A DNA stretch of 24,344 bases from JAAYAY01 sp964429355 (GTDB lineage Bacteria > Planctomycetota > Planctomycetia > Pirellulales > Thermoguttaceae). The stretch is from positions 1 through 24,344 of the forward strand of contig CAYSCH010000107.1 of NCBI GenBank assembly GCA_964429355.1, given 5' to 3'. Shown piece after piece: positions 1 to 7,249 of this stretch. How positions within the stretch are numbered: the stretch's first letter is position 1; the number at the start of each line of letters is the position of its first letter. The translations under genes and the position numbers were made by a program. Below the pieces are notes generated by a model. The model was not told the origin of the DNA and ran no database searches. It was given only the letters and a program-made list of their open reading frames with translations.

Positions 1-1
1 C

Positions 2-265
2 TACGCGTTGGACCAGTGGACCGGAAAGGGACTCCTGGAGCGGGTCTTCACGGCCCCCACCTTCAAGGAATTCGTCGTCCGCGTGCCTGGCGGAAGAATC
101 AACGACTTGCTGTCCGCTGCGAGCACGGGTGGAATCATGGCGGGTGTGCCCCTGGAGTGCTGGTATCCGGCCCTGAAAGACTGCCTCCTCGTGGCGGTGA
201 CGGAGAAACGGACGAAGGGTGAAATCGACCGAATGACTGCGATCATCCGGTCGGTTCTGGGGTGA
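2..265 (+). CDS. gcvPA: Glycine dehydrogenase (decarboxylating) subunit 1, C-terminal end only
   Basis: This is the last 87 residues of an open frame that enters from the left edge of the window, so the start is not visible. It resembles the C-terminal domain of the split P-protein alpha subunit: a segment FVVRVPGG is followed by a glycine-rich turn (STGGIMAGVPLE), an aromatic-proline step (CWYPALKD) and the typical LLVAVTEKRTK strand before a final helix. P-protein is the PLP enzyme that decarboxylates glycine and passes the aminomethyl group to lipoylated H-protein in the glycine cleavage system. The identification is supported strongly by gcvPB starting 132 nt downstream on the same strand. 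The 132-nt spacer has no convincing terminator, so the two subunits are probably cotranscribed. The N-terminal part cannot be judged here. Confidence 0.9.
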   Translation, partial: YALDQWTGKGLLERVFTAPTFKEFVVRVPGGRINDLLSAASTGGIMAGVPLECWYPALKDCLLVAVTEKRTKGEIDRMTAIIRSVLG

Positions 266-397
266 GGAATTCGGCCGTTCCGCGCTGACAGTGCTGTCGA
301 GACCGGTGTCGCTTGTGCAGGCAACAGGATCGGCAAAGAACACTTGGGGCCGGTCCCCGTTTCCGGACAGCCTTTTACAACGGGAGTTGAGAACTCG

Positions 398-1858
398 ATG
401 CGAAATCATCACGCAACCGAATTGCTGTTCGACCAGTCTCGCCCTGGGAGATGCGCGGTGCAGATGCCCGATTGCGACGTACCGTCGGCGACGGTGGAGG
501 AGTTGCTGCCACCGGGGGCGTTGGCCGAGATGGCGCCCGCGCTTCCGGAAGTGACGGAGCCGGAACTAGTTCGGCATTTCGTGAATTTGTCGACCCAGAA
601 TATGTCGGTCGACACGCATTTCTATCCGCTGGGGTCCTGTACGATGAAGTACAATCCCAAGCGGAATGAGGTATTGGCCTCGCTGCCGGGCCTCCTGGAA
701 CTCCATCCGTATCAAAGGCAAGAGACGATCCAGGGAATCCTGGAAATCCTCCACTCTCTCCAGGAGATGCTGGCCGAGATTTCCGGTCTCGACGCGGTGA
801 GCCTGCAGCCGGCGGCCGGAGCCCACGGAGAAATGACGGCGCTGTTTGTTGCGGCGGCCTACCTCCGCGATACCGATCCGGCCCGCAAGGTCGTTCTGAT
901 CCCTGACGGGGCCCACGGCACGAACCCCGCCAGCGCCGCCATGGCGGGCTTCAAGGCTATCGAGGTAAAGAGCACATCGGGGGGACTGGTCGACCTGGAC
1001 GATCTCGCGTCGAAACTCGATCATCAAACGGCCGTGTTCATGATCACCAATCCCAACACCTTGGGAATCTTCGAGCGGCGGATCGGCGAGATCTGCCGGA
1101 TGGTGCATGATGCGGGAGGGCTCGTTTATCTGGACGGGGCGAACATGAATGCGATTCTGGGCGTCACCCGTCCGGGAGATTTCGGGGCGGACATGATGCA
1201 CTACAATCCCCACAAGACTTTCAGTGGGCCTCACGGCGGCGGCGGCCCGGGCGCCGGCCCGATCGCCGTGACGGCGAAGTTGGCGCCCTATCTGCCCGTG
1301 CCGATTGTGCGAAAGGATGGGGACCTGTTCAACCTCGAATTCAACCGCTCGAAATCGATCGGCCGGGTGCGCAGCTTCTTTGGAAATACGGGGGTACTGA
1401 TAAGGACCTACTGCTATCTTCGCACACACGGTCCGGAGGGGCTGCGGCGTGTATCTGAGAATGCCGTGCTCAATGCCAACTACCTGCTCAGTCGCGTGAA
1501 GCATTACCTGCCTGTTCCGCAGGGCGATCGGTGTATGCACGAGTTCGTCGCTACGGCCCAGAAGCTCAAGAAGGATCGCGGCGTGTCCGCCATGGATATC
1601 GGCAAACGACTGCTGGATTACGGGTTTCACGCTCCGACTGTGTATTTCCCCTTGATCCTTCACGAAGCCCTGATGGTGGAACCTACCGAATCGGAGTCGC
1701 GTTCAACCCTGGATGCTTTTGCCGAAGCGCTGTTTCGGATCACGGAAGAAGACTCCGAGCTTCTCCACGATGCCCCACACAGCACCGCGGTGAGCCGACC
1801 GGATGAGGTGCGGGCAGCGCGGCAGCCAATCCTCAAGTGGTCCGAGGCAGGAAGATGA
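398..1858 (+). CDS. gcvPB: Glycine dehydrogenase (decarboxylating) subunit 2
   Basis: This is the 486-residue PLP-binding subunit of the split P-protein. The PLP lysine is Lys273 in NPHKTFSGPHGGGG, preceded by DGANMNAILG and the HYNPH segment. The N-terminal half carries the family signature around GSCTMKYNPK, and GAHGEMTALF and DGAHGTNPASA are also typical. The start at 398 gives MRNHHATELLFDQSRPGR, matching the usual short N-terminus that leads into the SRPGR motif, and GGGAG (382-386) is a usable ribosome-binding site. The frame is open back to 344, but that extension has no family match. The length agrees with the usual size of about 480-500 residues. The lipoate-transferase gene follows after 4 nt, suggesting one operon for glycine cleavage. 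No truncation or missing catalytic residue was seen. Confidence 0.96.
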   Translation: MRNHHATELLFDQSRPGRCAVQMPDCDVPSATVEELLPPGALAEMAPALPEVTEPELVRHFVNLSTQNMSVDTHFYPLGSCTMKYNPKRNEVLASLPGLLELHPYQRQETIQGILEILHSLQEMLAEISGLDAVSLQPAAGAHGEMTALFVAAAYLRDTDPARKVVLIPDGAHGTNPASAAMAGFKAIEVKSTSGGLVDLDDLASKLDHQTAVFMITNPNTLGIFERRIGEICRMVHDAGGLVYLDGANMNAILGVTRPGDFGADMMHYNPHKTFSGPHGGGGPGAGPIAVTAKLAPYLPVPIVRKDGDLFNLEFNRSKSIGRVRSFFGNTGVLIRTYCYLRTHGPEGLRRVSENAVLNANYLLSRVKHYLPVPQGDRCMHEFVATAQKLKKDRGVSAMDIGKRLLDYGFHAPTVYFPLILHEALMVEPTESESRSTLDAFAEALFRITEEDSELLHDAPHSTAVSRPDEVRAARQPILKWSEAGR

Positions 1859-1862
1859 GGGG

Positions 1863-2627
1863 ATGAGCGATCTGCCCGAAACGGAGTGTCGCCTGCGTGT
1901 CGATCCGCCCCAAGCCGGAAATTGGAACATGGCCGTGGACGAATGCCTGCTGGGCTGGACGTCGCGGACGGGCTGCTGCTGCTGGCGATTCTACCAATGG
2001 GATGAGCCGACTCTTTCACTTGGCTATTTCCAGGACTACCGCGACCGCGATGGGCACGTTGCCAGCCGCGAGTGTTCGTTGGTTCGCCGGGCCAGCGGCG
2101 GTGGAGCGATCCTCCACGATCGAGAGCTGACCTACTGCCTGACCGTTCCGTCGGATCATCCTCTGGGACGGCGGCGTCAATGGACATACGAGGCCGTTCA
2201 CAGGACATTGATTGCGGTTCTTGGGGATTGGGGAATCCGGGCCAATCTGTTCGGTGACTCTCGAGCAGGAGGTGGGAGATCGGATGAGTTTCTCTGTTTC
2301 CAGCGGCGGTCGGCCGGCGACATTGTTGTAGCCGATGTCAAAATCGCTGGAAGTGCGCAGCGTCGGGTTGCCAATGCAGTTCTTCAGCACGGAAGCGTAC
2401 TCTTGGAGCGGTCTCCGGCTGCACCTGAGCTGCCGGGCCTCTGCGATATCACCGGCAAATCGATTGATCGTGGCGAGTTGATCGGGTGTTGGCAGCAGCG
2501 CCTTGCCGAGGTGCTCCGATTTCGATGGCGTGCCGACAGCCGGTCGCCCGACGAGGATGACCAAGTGGCACGGATCCTGGCGGAAAAATACGGGCTCTCC
2601 TCCTGGACGACCAAGTGCAGGCGATGA
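1863..2627 (+). CDS. Lipoate-protein ligase / octanoyltransferase family protein (BPL/LplA/LipB fold)
   Basis: The 254-residue product has the biotin/lipoate protein ligase fold motifs: NMAVDE near residue 22, the glycine-rich ligand loop RRASGGGAILHD at 75-86, the lysine motif VKIAGSAQRR with Lys160, and QHGSVLLE at 175-182. Members attach lipoate or octanoate to carrier proteins. Next to gcvPB, the likely target is the glycine-cleavage H-protein (inference). Cys145 lies in LCFQ just before the lysine motif, at about the place where LipM-type octanoyltransferases carry their catalytic cysteine. It could therefore be an octanoyltransferase and not an ATP-dependent ligase; this is undecided. 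The ATG at 1863 is preceded by AGGAAG about 8 nt upstream inside the end of gcvPB. The frame extends upstream to 1803, inside gcvPB, but that extension is not family-like. Confidence 0.85.
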   Translation: MSDLPETECRLRVDPPQAGNWNMAVDECLLGWTSRTGCCCWRFYQWDEPTLSLGYFQDYRDRDGHVASRECSLVRRASGGGAILHDRELTYCLTVPSDHPLGRRRQWTYEAVHRTLIAVLGDWGIRANLFGDSRAGGGRSDEFLCFQRRSAGDIVVADVKIAGSAQRRVANAVLQHGSVLLERSPAAPELPGLCDITGKSIDRGELIGCWQQRLAEVLRFRWRADSRSPDEDDQVARILAEKYGLSSWTTKCRR

Positions 2628-3060
2628 GATCCCGGGTGACGGTGCTTTGGGGGGACCGAGAGATGATTGCAGCGAGGGGGATTTCTTTTGACCAGACAGT
2701 CAATTGCTGGTAGGATCATGGTGCCGGCGGGGTGCGTTGGTTCTCCTGGCCGGGTGCGGCCCTTCCCATGAGCGATCGATTATCGGATGGAATTGGAGAT
2801 CGATTTCCATACTTTTTGGGGGGCGGGTTGCATTCCTGGGTCATCTGCGTAAATTCCACAGTTGTTCAAGTTTGCCGCTTCGCATTGATGGCGTTGTGCG
2901 ACTTCTCCGTCATGGAGTCGAGTCCACACTGCTGAACATTACCCGACGACCAGCGATCCATCAGGTGCTGCAGCGCCGCCCAGCCAGGATACTGGTACTG
3001 GGAACCCGTTCTGATTCAAATCCAATCGATCAAGTTCCTCTGGTTAAGCGTTTCCGGGCG
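2628..3060 (+). other. Non-coding stretch upstream of the first FHA gene, with a promoter
   Basis: These 433 nt separate the lipoate-transferase gene from the first FHA gene. A good sigma70-like promoter lies at 2688-2716, and the remaining 340 nt or so would be a long untranslated leader. One frame is open across 2704-3060 and joins the FHA gene in frame. Its translation has no recognisable domain apart from a lipobox-like LVLLAGCG. I see no intrinsic terminator after the upstream gene here. Confidence 0.55.
2688..2716 (+). promoter_or_regulatory. Putative sigma70-type promoter for the FHA gene cluster
   Basis: TTGACC (2688-2693) is followed by a spacer of exactly 17 nt and TAGGAT (2711-2716). 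The architecture is the same as the promoter candidate upstream of nuoA (TTGACC-17-TAGAAT). Transcription would begin near 2723, about 340 nt before the FHA start codon, so there may be a long leader or an undetected small RNA. Seen by eye only, with no scoring matrix. Confidence 0.55.
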
Positions 3061-3585
3061 ATGGAAGTCAGACTGATTGTTGCGAACGGAAAGAACGTTG
3101 GGCAGGAAATTCCTGTTTCCGGGCCGAAGTTTCTCATCGGTCGCGCGGATGATTGCCAGTTGCGTCCCCGAAGCGACGTCATAAGTCGCTACCATTGTGT
3201 CATTCTTGTTGAGGAGGGTTTTGTTTCCGTTCGGGATTTTGGCAGCAAGAACGGCACGTTCGTCAACGACCAACAGATCATGGGCGAGCAGGAGTTGCAC
3301 GACGGAGATCGTCTCCGTGTGGGTCAACTCGAGTTTGACGTGGATTTGATGGGAACGAAACGTGAACCGCCGGTTGAGGGAAGTCACGAGCTGCCTCGCG
3401 AGGCCCACGGGGCGGTTCTCAATCAGCTCGACTTGAGCGATTGGATGGGACGGGAGGATTCGAGCGGAACCGTACTTGGGATGCTTCCCCTGCGAAGGGC
3501 TACGTCGCTGGACCAGGCAGGGCCACCTGACACAGCCGAGAAGCCGAAAGGTGGGGATACCGACCCCGATCCGCCGAAGAAGTAA
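3061..3585 (+). CDS. FHA-domain protein (short paralogue)
   Basis: The 174-residue protein begins directly with a forkhead-associated domain, about residues 2-97. The phosphothreonine-binding landmarks are all visible: Gly-Arg at 27-28 (FLIGRADDC), SRYH at 42-45, and NG at 64-65 in FGSKNGTFVN. FHA domains bind phosphothreonine peptides, usually partners of Ser/Thr kinases; no kinase is in this window. After the domain comes a tail with the motif LDLSDWMGRED (123-133) and a basic/acidic proline-rich end. By a hand ungapped alignment, 63 of the first 96 residues match the second FHA protein at 4142. The ATG at 3061 is chosen because both paralogues then start identically (MEV-L-V-NG). The Shine-Dalgarno match is poor. 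Likely cytoplasmic, since no signal peptide follows from this start. Confidence 0.85.
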   Translation: MEVRLIVANGKNVGQEIPVSGPKFLIGRADDCQLRPRSDVISRYHCVILVEEGFVSVRDFGSKNGTFVNDQQIMGEQELHDGDRLRVGQLEFDVDLMGTKREPPVEGSHELPREAHGAVLNQLDLSDWMGREDSSGTVLGMLPLRRATSLDQAGPPDTAEKPKGGDTDPDPPKK

Positions 3586-3721
3586 GTAGGTTTATCGCAT
3601 TTCATCCGTACGGTGGATTCGAGATTCACGCGAGCCATCGGCCAGATAGACTTTTCCGGTTCTGCCGATCGCAGAGGACGGATCCAGCAAACCTCACCTC
3701 ACTATTATCCGGGAAATCATC

Positions 3722-3976
3722 GTGAGAATAGCGAACCAACCCAAAAAAGACGCAGCGATGCTGGGCATTGGATTGGATAACGACGATGGGCACGTTCGGC
3801 TGACCAAAGGAAAGAACTACGCATTGGTCGGGGGGAGTCAGGACACTCACGGCCTGATGCAGGAAACGGCTGTCAAGATTAACGAGGAACTCGAAAATCG
3901 CGGCAAACGACTTGAAGACCTGTCCGTGCGAGAATTTCGCGATATTTGCCAAGAAGTTCGGGAGTCGATTGGATAA
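3722..3976 (+). CDS. Small conserved-type hypothetical protein
   Basis: This 84-residue protein lies between the two FHA genes. It has a compact pattern: MLGIGLDNDDGHVRLTKG, then a VGGSQDTHGLMQETA segment, and a charged C-terminal helix (EELENRGKRLEDL, followed by REFRDICQEV). It looks like small proteins I recall from other planctomycetes, but I know of no assigned function. A GTG start at 3722 has GGGA seven nt upstream; an ATG at 3758 is an alternative that would remove 12 residues and begin at MLGIG. There is no signal peptide or membrane segment, so it is probably cytoplasmic. The placement between two paralogous FHA genes suggests it may act with them (inference only). No terminator was seen on either side. 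Confidence 0.7.
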   Translation: MRIANQPKKDAAMLGIGLDNDDGHVRLTKGKNYALVGGSQDTHGLMQETAVKINEELENRGKRLEDLSVREFRDICQEVRESIG

Positions 3977-4141
3977 TCGGAGAAGAGGCAACCCGGGCGT
4001 GCACTTGGGCAAGGCAGGTGGCGCAGTGGGTGAGTCAGACACCAATTTGGCCGGGTGACCCGCGATTCGAGAGCATCGTAGGGAAAAACCTGCGGGTTTG
4101 TCGGCCCGGCACATTGCTCCTTTGGAAGACTGGCACAGGAA

Positions 4142-4846
4142 ATGGAAGTAAAACTGGTAGTCACCAACGGCCGACACGCCGGACGTGAGATTCCGATCAA
4201 GGGACCGAAGTTCTTCATCGGGCGTGCCGAAGACTGTCACCTTCGACCCGGTAGCGATCTGGTGAGTCGCCACCACTGCGTGATACTTGTTGCCGAGAAC
4301 GGCGTCAAAGTGCGCGATTTTGGCAGCAAGAATGGCACATTCGTCAATGGGAAACAGGTCTCTCCGGAGTCTCCGCTGCTGCCTGGGGATCGGTTGGTTG
4401 TCGGGCAGTTGGATTTTGATGTTCGAATCACCGGCATGCCGGAGCAGCCAAAACCAGCAACTTCGGTTGCGGCTGCCGGGGCGGAGACGTCGGTCGACCA
4501 GAAACCCGTCGCCAAACCGTCGGGGGCAAAAGGAAAACCGGCCGGGAAAGACACCGTCAAGGTCGACGACGATCTGGATATCAGCCAGTGGTTTGGCGAT
4601 GAGGAGGCGTCGGCCAAGACCGATACCCAGACGGTCGACATGTCGACCGTCTCCCGCGAATCTCCTGGCGAAGCGACCGTGATGTCGGAACCGCCGAAAG
4701 ATCCGGAACCGTCGGCAGAGGGGAACAGTCCCAAGCGAGACGTTTCCGAAGCCGAAAAGGAGCGCGCTCGCCGCGCTCACGGCGGACAGACCACCCAAGA
4801 TGCCGCAGCAGAAATGCTCAAGAAATTCTTCAACGCACGGCGTTGA
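4142..4846 (+). CDS. FHA-domain protein (long paralogue)
   Basis: This 234-residue protein is a paralogue of the FHA protein at 3061. The FHA domain spans about residues 2-97, with Gly-Arg 27-28, SRHH 42-45 and NG 64-65 as phosphothreonine-binding landmarks. A Pro/Ala/Lys-rich linker (100-140) leads to LDISQWFGDEEA (145-156), matching the tail motif of the short paralogue. A Thr/Ser-rich acidic stretch (157-195) contains several threonines that a kinase could modify. The C-terminus forms a charged helix, QTTQDAAAEMLKKFFNARR, absent from the short paralogue. The start ATG follows AGGAA closely. A strong terminator 44 nt after the stop closes the unit. The presumed role is phosphothreonine-dependent binding in signalling; the partners are unknown and no kinase is visible here. 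Confidence 0.88.
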   Translation: MEVKLVVTNGRHAGREIPIKGPKFFIGRAEDCHLRPGSDLVSRHHCVILVAENGVKVRDFGSKNGTFVNGKQVSPESPLLPGDRLVVGQLDFDVRITGMPEQPKPATSVAAAGAETSVDQKPVAKPSGAKGKPAGKDTVKVDDDLDISQWFGDEEASAKTDTQTVDMSTVSRESPGEATVMSEPPKDPEPSAEGNSPKRDVSEAEKERARRAHGGQTTQDAAAEMLKKFFNARR

Positions 4847-4889
4847 TTCGGCAGTCCGGCCAGATTCGCTGTGTGGATGAAATCGAAAG

Positions 4890-4925
4890 CCGCCGGGAGC
4901 CCTTGGCCTCCTCGGCGGTTTTTTT
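4890..4925 (+). terminator. Intrinsic terminator after the long FHA gene
   Basis: The outer stem CCGCC (4890-4894) pairs with GGCGG (4914-4918). The inner stem GGAG (4896-4899) pairs with CTCC (4908-4911). A run of seven T follows (4919-4925), then G and five more T. It lies 44 nt after the FHA gene stop codon. Confidence 0.88.
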
Positions 4926-4931
4926 GTTTTT

Positions 4932-5182
4932 GTACTGCCGCCATGACCGCCGTCTTTGCGCAAACCGGACAATCCGATCCTTTCGGAACAATCTCCCGGA
5001 CTGCGCGTTTTTACTACTCGGTCAATTCTACCCCTTTTCCCTGCCGATTCTCTCTAGCACACGTCGGGGCGGCCTTGGAAAGCTGCCCCAGAGGAACAGA
5101 AACGAGAAAGCCGCACGAGCCTCAGGGCAAACGAGACACTCAAAGGACTGGCCACTCGCGTGCGATCGAAAGGGAAACCTCC
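4932..5182 (+). other. Intergenic region and probable leader of the basic protein gene
   Basis: Between the terminator and the GTG at 5183 no convincing gene is visible. A hairpin is formed by GGGGCGGC (5066-5073) and GCTGCCCC (5082-5089) with an 8-nt loop and one G-U pair. No promoter with two good boxes was found by eye, although the terminator upstream implies that one must exist in or near this stretch. Confidence 0.4.
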
Positions 5183-5773
5183 GTGGCCAAAACGACCAAA
5201 AAGACGACCAGTCACAGCAAGAACAGTCGAAGGAAGCCCAGTACCGCTAAGGAATCGCACAGCACAGCCAAGGCCAGAACCGCACGTTCCGAGGGCAAGA
5301 AGCCGGCTGAGGCAGCGAGCGGAGATCGTTCTGGAAAGAGTACAACCAAGCCACGCACTGCCGGCGAGAGCGAGGTGACGATTGACCGGCGACGATCGCG
5401 TCGCCGTATCAACACGGAACCAGTCTCGGCCGAGTGCCGCAAGCTCGAACGACGAGAAAAGGTGACGCGCCGCCGACAGATCGATCCGACAACCTGCGAG
5501 CGCGATTACTCCGATGATGAAGTCGAGTTCATGAGCGCGCTGGATAACTACAAGCGCGCGAGCGGACGGATGTTCCCAACGTGCAGCGAGATCCTCGAAG
5601 TCATCCGAAATCTTGGATACAGCAAGTCTGCCGTCGGCGAAAACCACTCCGCCCCCCCCCTGGTGGTCGCCAGCCAGGAAACGAGCGACCCGGACACGAC
5701 GACCTGGTGCGATGAATGCGACGAAGACACATTGAGTGAGGACGTTTTCGCCTGTAGCGAGACGTTTATCTGA
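5183..5773 (+). CDS. Basic (histone H1-like tail) hypothetical protein
   Basis: The 196-residue product has three parts. Residues 1-100 are extremely rich in Lys, Arg, Ser, Thr and Ala, like histone H1-type or nucleic-acid-binding tails. Residues 100-147 form a compact segment with IDPTTCERDYSDDEVEFM, then RMFPTCSEILEVIRNLGY, which resembles a domain I recall in planctomycete hypothetical proteins. The end is acidic with cysteines (WCDECDEDT, then FACSETF). The GTG start at 5183 is chosen because AGGGA (5171-5175) lies seven nt upstream and because the basic repeat begins at once. The same frame is open to 4871 but runs through the upstream terminator. DNA or RNA binding is plausible from composition only. 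A run of nine C (5652-5660) lies near the 3' end, and a 12-bp terminator follows the stop. Confidence 0.75.
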   Translation: MAKTTKKTTSHSKNSRRKPSTAKESHSTAKARTARSEGKKPAEAASGDRSGKSTTKPRTAGESEVTIDRRRSRRRINTEPVSAECRKLERREKVTRRRQIDPTTCERDYSDDEVEFMSALDNYKRASGRMFPTCSEILEVIRNLGYSKSAVGENHSAPPLVVASQETSDPDTTTWCDECDEDTLSEDVFACSETFI

Positions 5774-5791
5774 TTGGGATCACTCCGCAAC

Positions 5792-5829
5792 AGGCATCCC
5801 GGTTCACGTGTACCGGGATGCCTTTTTTT
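5792..5829 (+). terminator. Intrinsic terminator after the basic protein gene
   Basis: A perfect 12-bp stem, AGGCATCCCGGT (5792-5803) with ACCGGGATGCCT (5812-5823), has an 8-nt loop and ends in seven T (5823-5829). This is the clearest terminator in the window. Confidence 0.95.
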
Positions 5830-5972
5830 GTGAATCGATCGGGCAGGCTGCCCGATTCTTCTTCCTCTTGGCCGGTAGCAGCGCCGTGCCGGGCTGCGAA
5901 GAAAGACGAGCTCGCGGCTGGCCGAAACGCCTAGCGGCGAAATTCTGGATATCGTGCGGTTCTCTTCTGCGT

Positions 5973-5978
5973 TAGAAT
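5973..5978 (+). promoter_or_regulatory. Possible -10 box for the lipase-ruvX-SDR operon
   Basis: TAGAAT lies 68 nt upstream of the lipase start and downstream of the terminator at 5792, where a promoter is needed. The same hexamer is the -10 box of the nuo promoter candidate. No convincing -35 box lies 16-18 nt upstream, so this is weak. Confidence 0.3.
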
Positions 5979-6046
5979 TGGCTTCGGCAATGTTGGGGGC
6001 CACAGATCCTCGCCCATTTCCCAATACCCACATTTGAGGGGTAACC

Positions 6047-7249
6047 ATGATCGAAAACGGAAGATCGATCGCGGTGTTACTGTTGCTTCTGTTATTCCCA
6101 AAGGGGGCCGGCGCGCAGGATGCAGCGTCTGGCACGATTGCAGGCAATCCGAGACCGGTTCAGCATCGAGTGGATGCACTGGAATCGACACAGAACCTTC
6201 GGGAGCCAGCCCCCCCTGTCGATGAGCCTCTTAACGGCCCGCCGAATCTTATGGCAAGCGTCGGAAACGGCCTCCCGAAACCCACTCTCGGAGGAGCTCA
6301 GTTTTGGAGCGACGTCCACATTCTGTACGAATGGCGGATCCAGCAACGGGCCGGCGAAGAGCGATTCCGGTTGCTCAGTCCCAAGGAATTCTGTTATGCC
6401 GAGGGGACCTTTGGGCAGTGTCGAGCGAGGCTTGAGCAGATCAAATTGGAGGAGAATCTGGAGCCGATGCGCGGCCGGGCCGTTATCCTGCTGCATGGGC
6501 TTGCAGCCACGCGGTGGACGATGCGTCTCCTGGCGGATCATCTCGAGGAGAAGAGTCACTACACGATTGTCAATGTCGAATACTCCAGTACGCGTCAGAC
6601 CATGGCCGACCATGCGAAGGCGTTGGCACGGGTTGTCGAAGGCCTGCCGGAGGTCGCACAGCTGAACTTTGTCGGCCACAGCATGGGGAACATTGTCATC
6701 CGGCATTATCTGGCCGACATGCAGAGGCAGTATGGCCGGCAAGATCCGCGTCTGGGCAGGGTGGTCATGATTGCACCACCGAACCACGGGTCGCTGGCGG
6801 CCACACGGTTGTCGGACAATATGGCCTTCAAGGCGATCCTCGGCAGACCCGGGGTCCAACTGGGTACCGAGTGGGCGGCGTTGGAAAGCGAGTTGATTAT
6901 TCCCCCCTGCGAATTCGGCATAGTTGCCGGGGGTACGGGAGGGGGTGGATTCAGCCCGTTCCACCCGGGAGACGACGACGGCCGGATCAGTGTCGAGACG
7001 ACCCGGTTGTCCGGCGCTCGGGACTTCGTTCTTGTGCCAATGATCCACGAATTCATCGCCAACGACCCGCGGACCTTCGACTACGTTCGTACCTTCCTGG
7101 ATGAAGGTTACTTTGTGGCAGCGGATCAGCGCCAGCCGATCCAGGAAGAACCTGCAGCGCAATTGGCAAGGCATCCAAACGGGTCGCCTGCCGGTTTGGC
7201 GAGTCCGGGTAGCGTGCCGGCGGGACCGGCAGGGGTGCAACAGCGGTGA
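6047..7249 (+). CDS. Secreted lipase-like alpha/beta hydrolase
   Basis: The 400-residue product starts with a Sec signal peptide (MIENGRSIAVLLLLLLFPKG, probable cleavage after AGA at 21-23). The hydrolase core begins near 143 with AVILLHGLAATRWTM, which provides the oxyanion-hole HG. The nucleophile elbow is GHSMG with Ser212 in LNFVGHSMGNIVIRHYL. APPNHGS follows at 244-249. Candidate acid and base are Asp310 or Asp311 in GDDDGRISVETTRL and His334 in MIHEF. This resembles lipases related to triacylglycerol lipase or PGAP1 families; the substrate is unknown. A Pro/Gly/Ala-rich tail (360-400) may be disordered. The ATG has GAGGGG six nt upstream. The stop overlaps the ruvX start by 4 nt. Export to the periplasm or outside is inferred from the signal peptide. 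Confidence 0.88.
   Translation: MIENGRSIAVLLLLLLFPKGAGAQDAASGTIAGNPRPVQHRVDALESTQNLREPAPPVDEPLNGPPNLMASVGNGLPKPTLGGAQFWSDVHILYEWRIQQRAGEERFRLLSPKEFCYAEGTFGQCRARLEQIKLEENLEPMRGRAVILLHGLAATRWTMRLLADHLEEKSHYTIVNVEYSSTRQTMADHAKALARVVEGLPEVAQLNFVGHSMGNIVIRHYLADMQRQYGRQDPRLGRVVMIAPPNHGSLAATRLSDNMAFKAILGRPGVQLGTEWAALESELIIPPCEFGIVAGGTGGGGFSPFHPGDDDGRISVETTRLSGARDFVLVPMIHEFIANDPRTFDYVRTFLDEGYFVAADQRQPIQEEPAAQLARHPNGSPAGLASPGSVPAGPAGVQQR

Noticed and set aside
344..397. Upstream extension of gcvPB
   Set aside because: The frame is open but does not match the family. The ATG at 398 has a ribosome-binding site and the usual N-terminus.
2704..3060. N-terminal extension of the first FHA protein, with a lipobox-like LVLLAGCG
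   Set aside because: The paralogue starts at the equivalent of 3061, the extension has no domain, and the promoter candidate overlaps its first codons. A cytoplasmic FHA domain would not suit a lipoprotein signal.
4871..5182. Upstream extension of the basic protein
   Set aside because: It would run through the terminator at 4890-4925. A good ribosome-binding site precedes the GTG at 5183.
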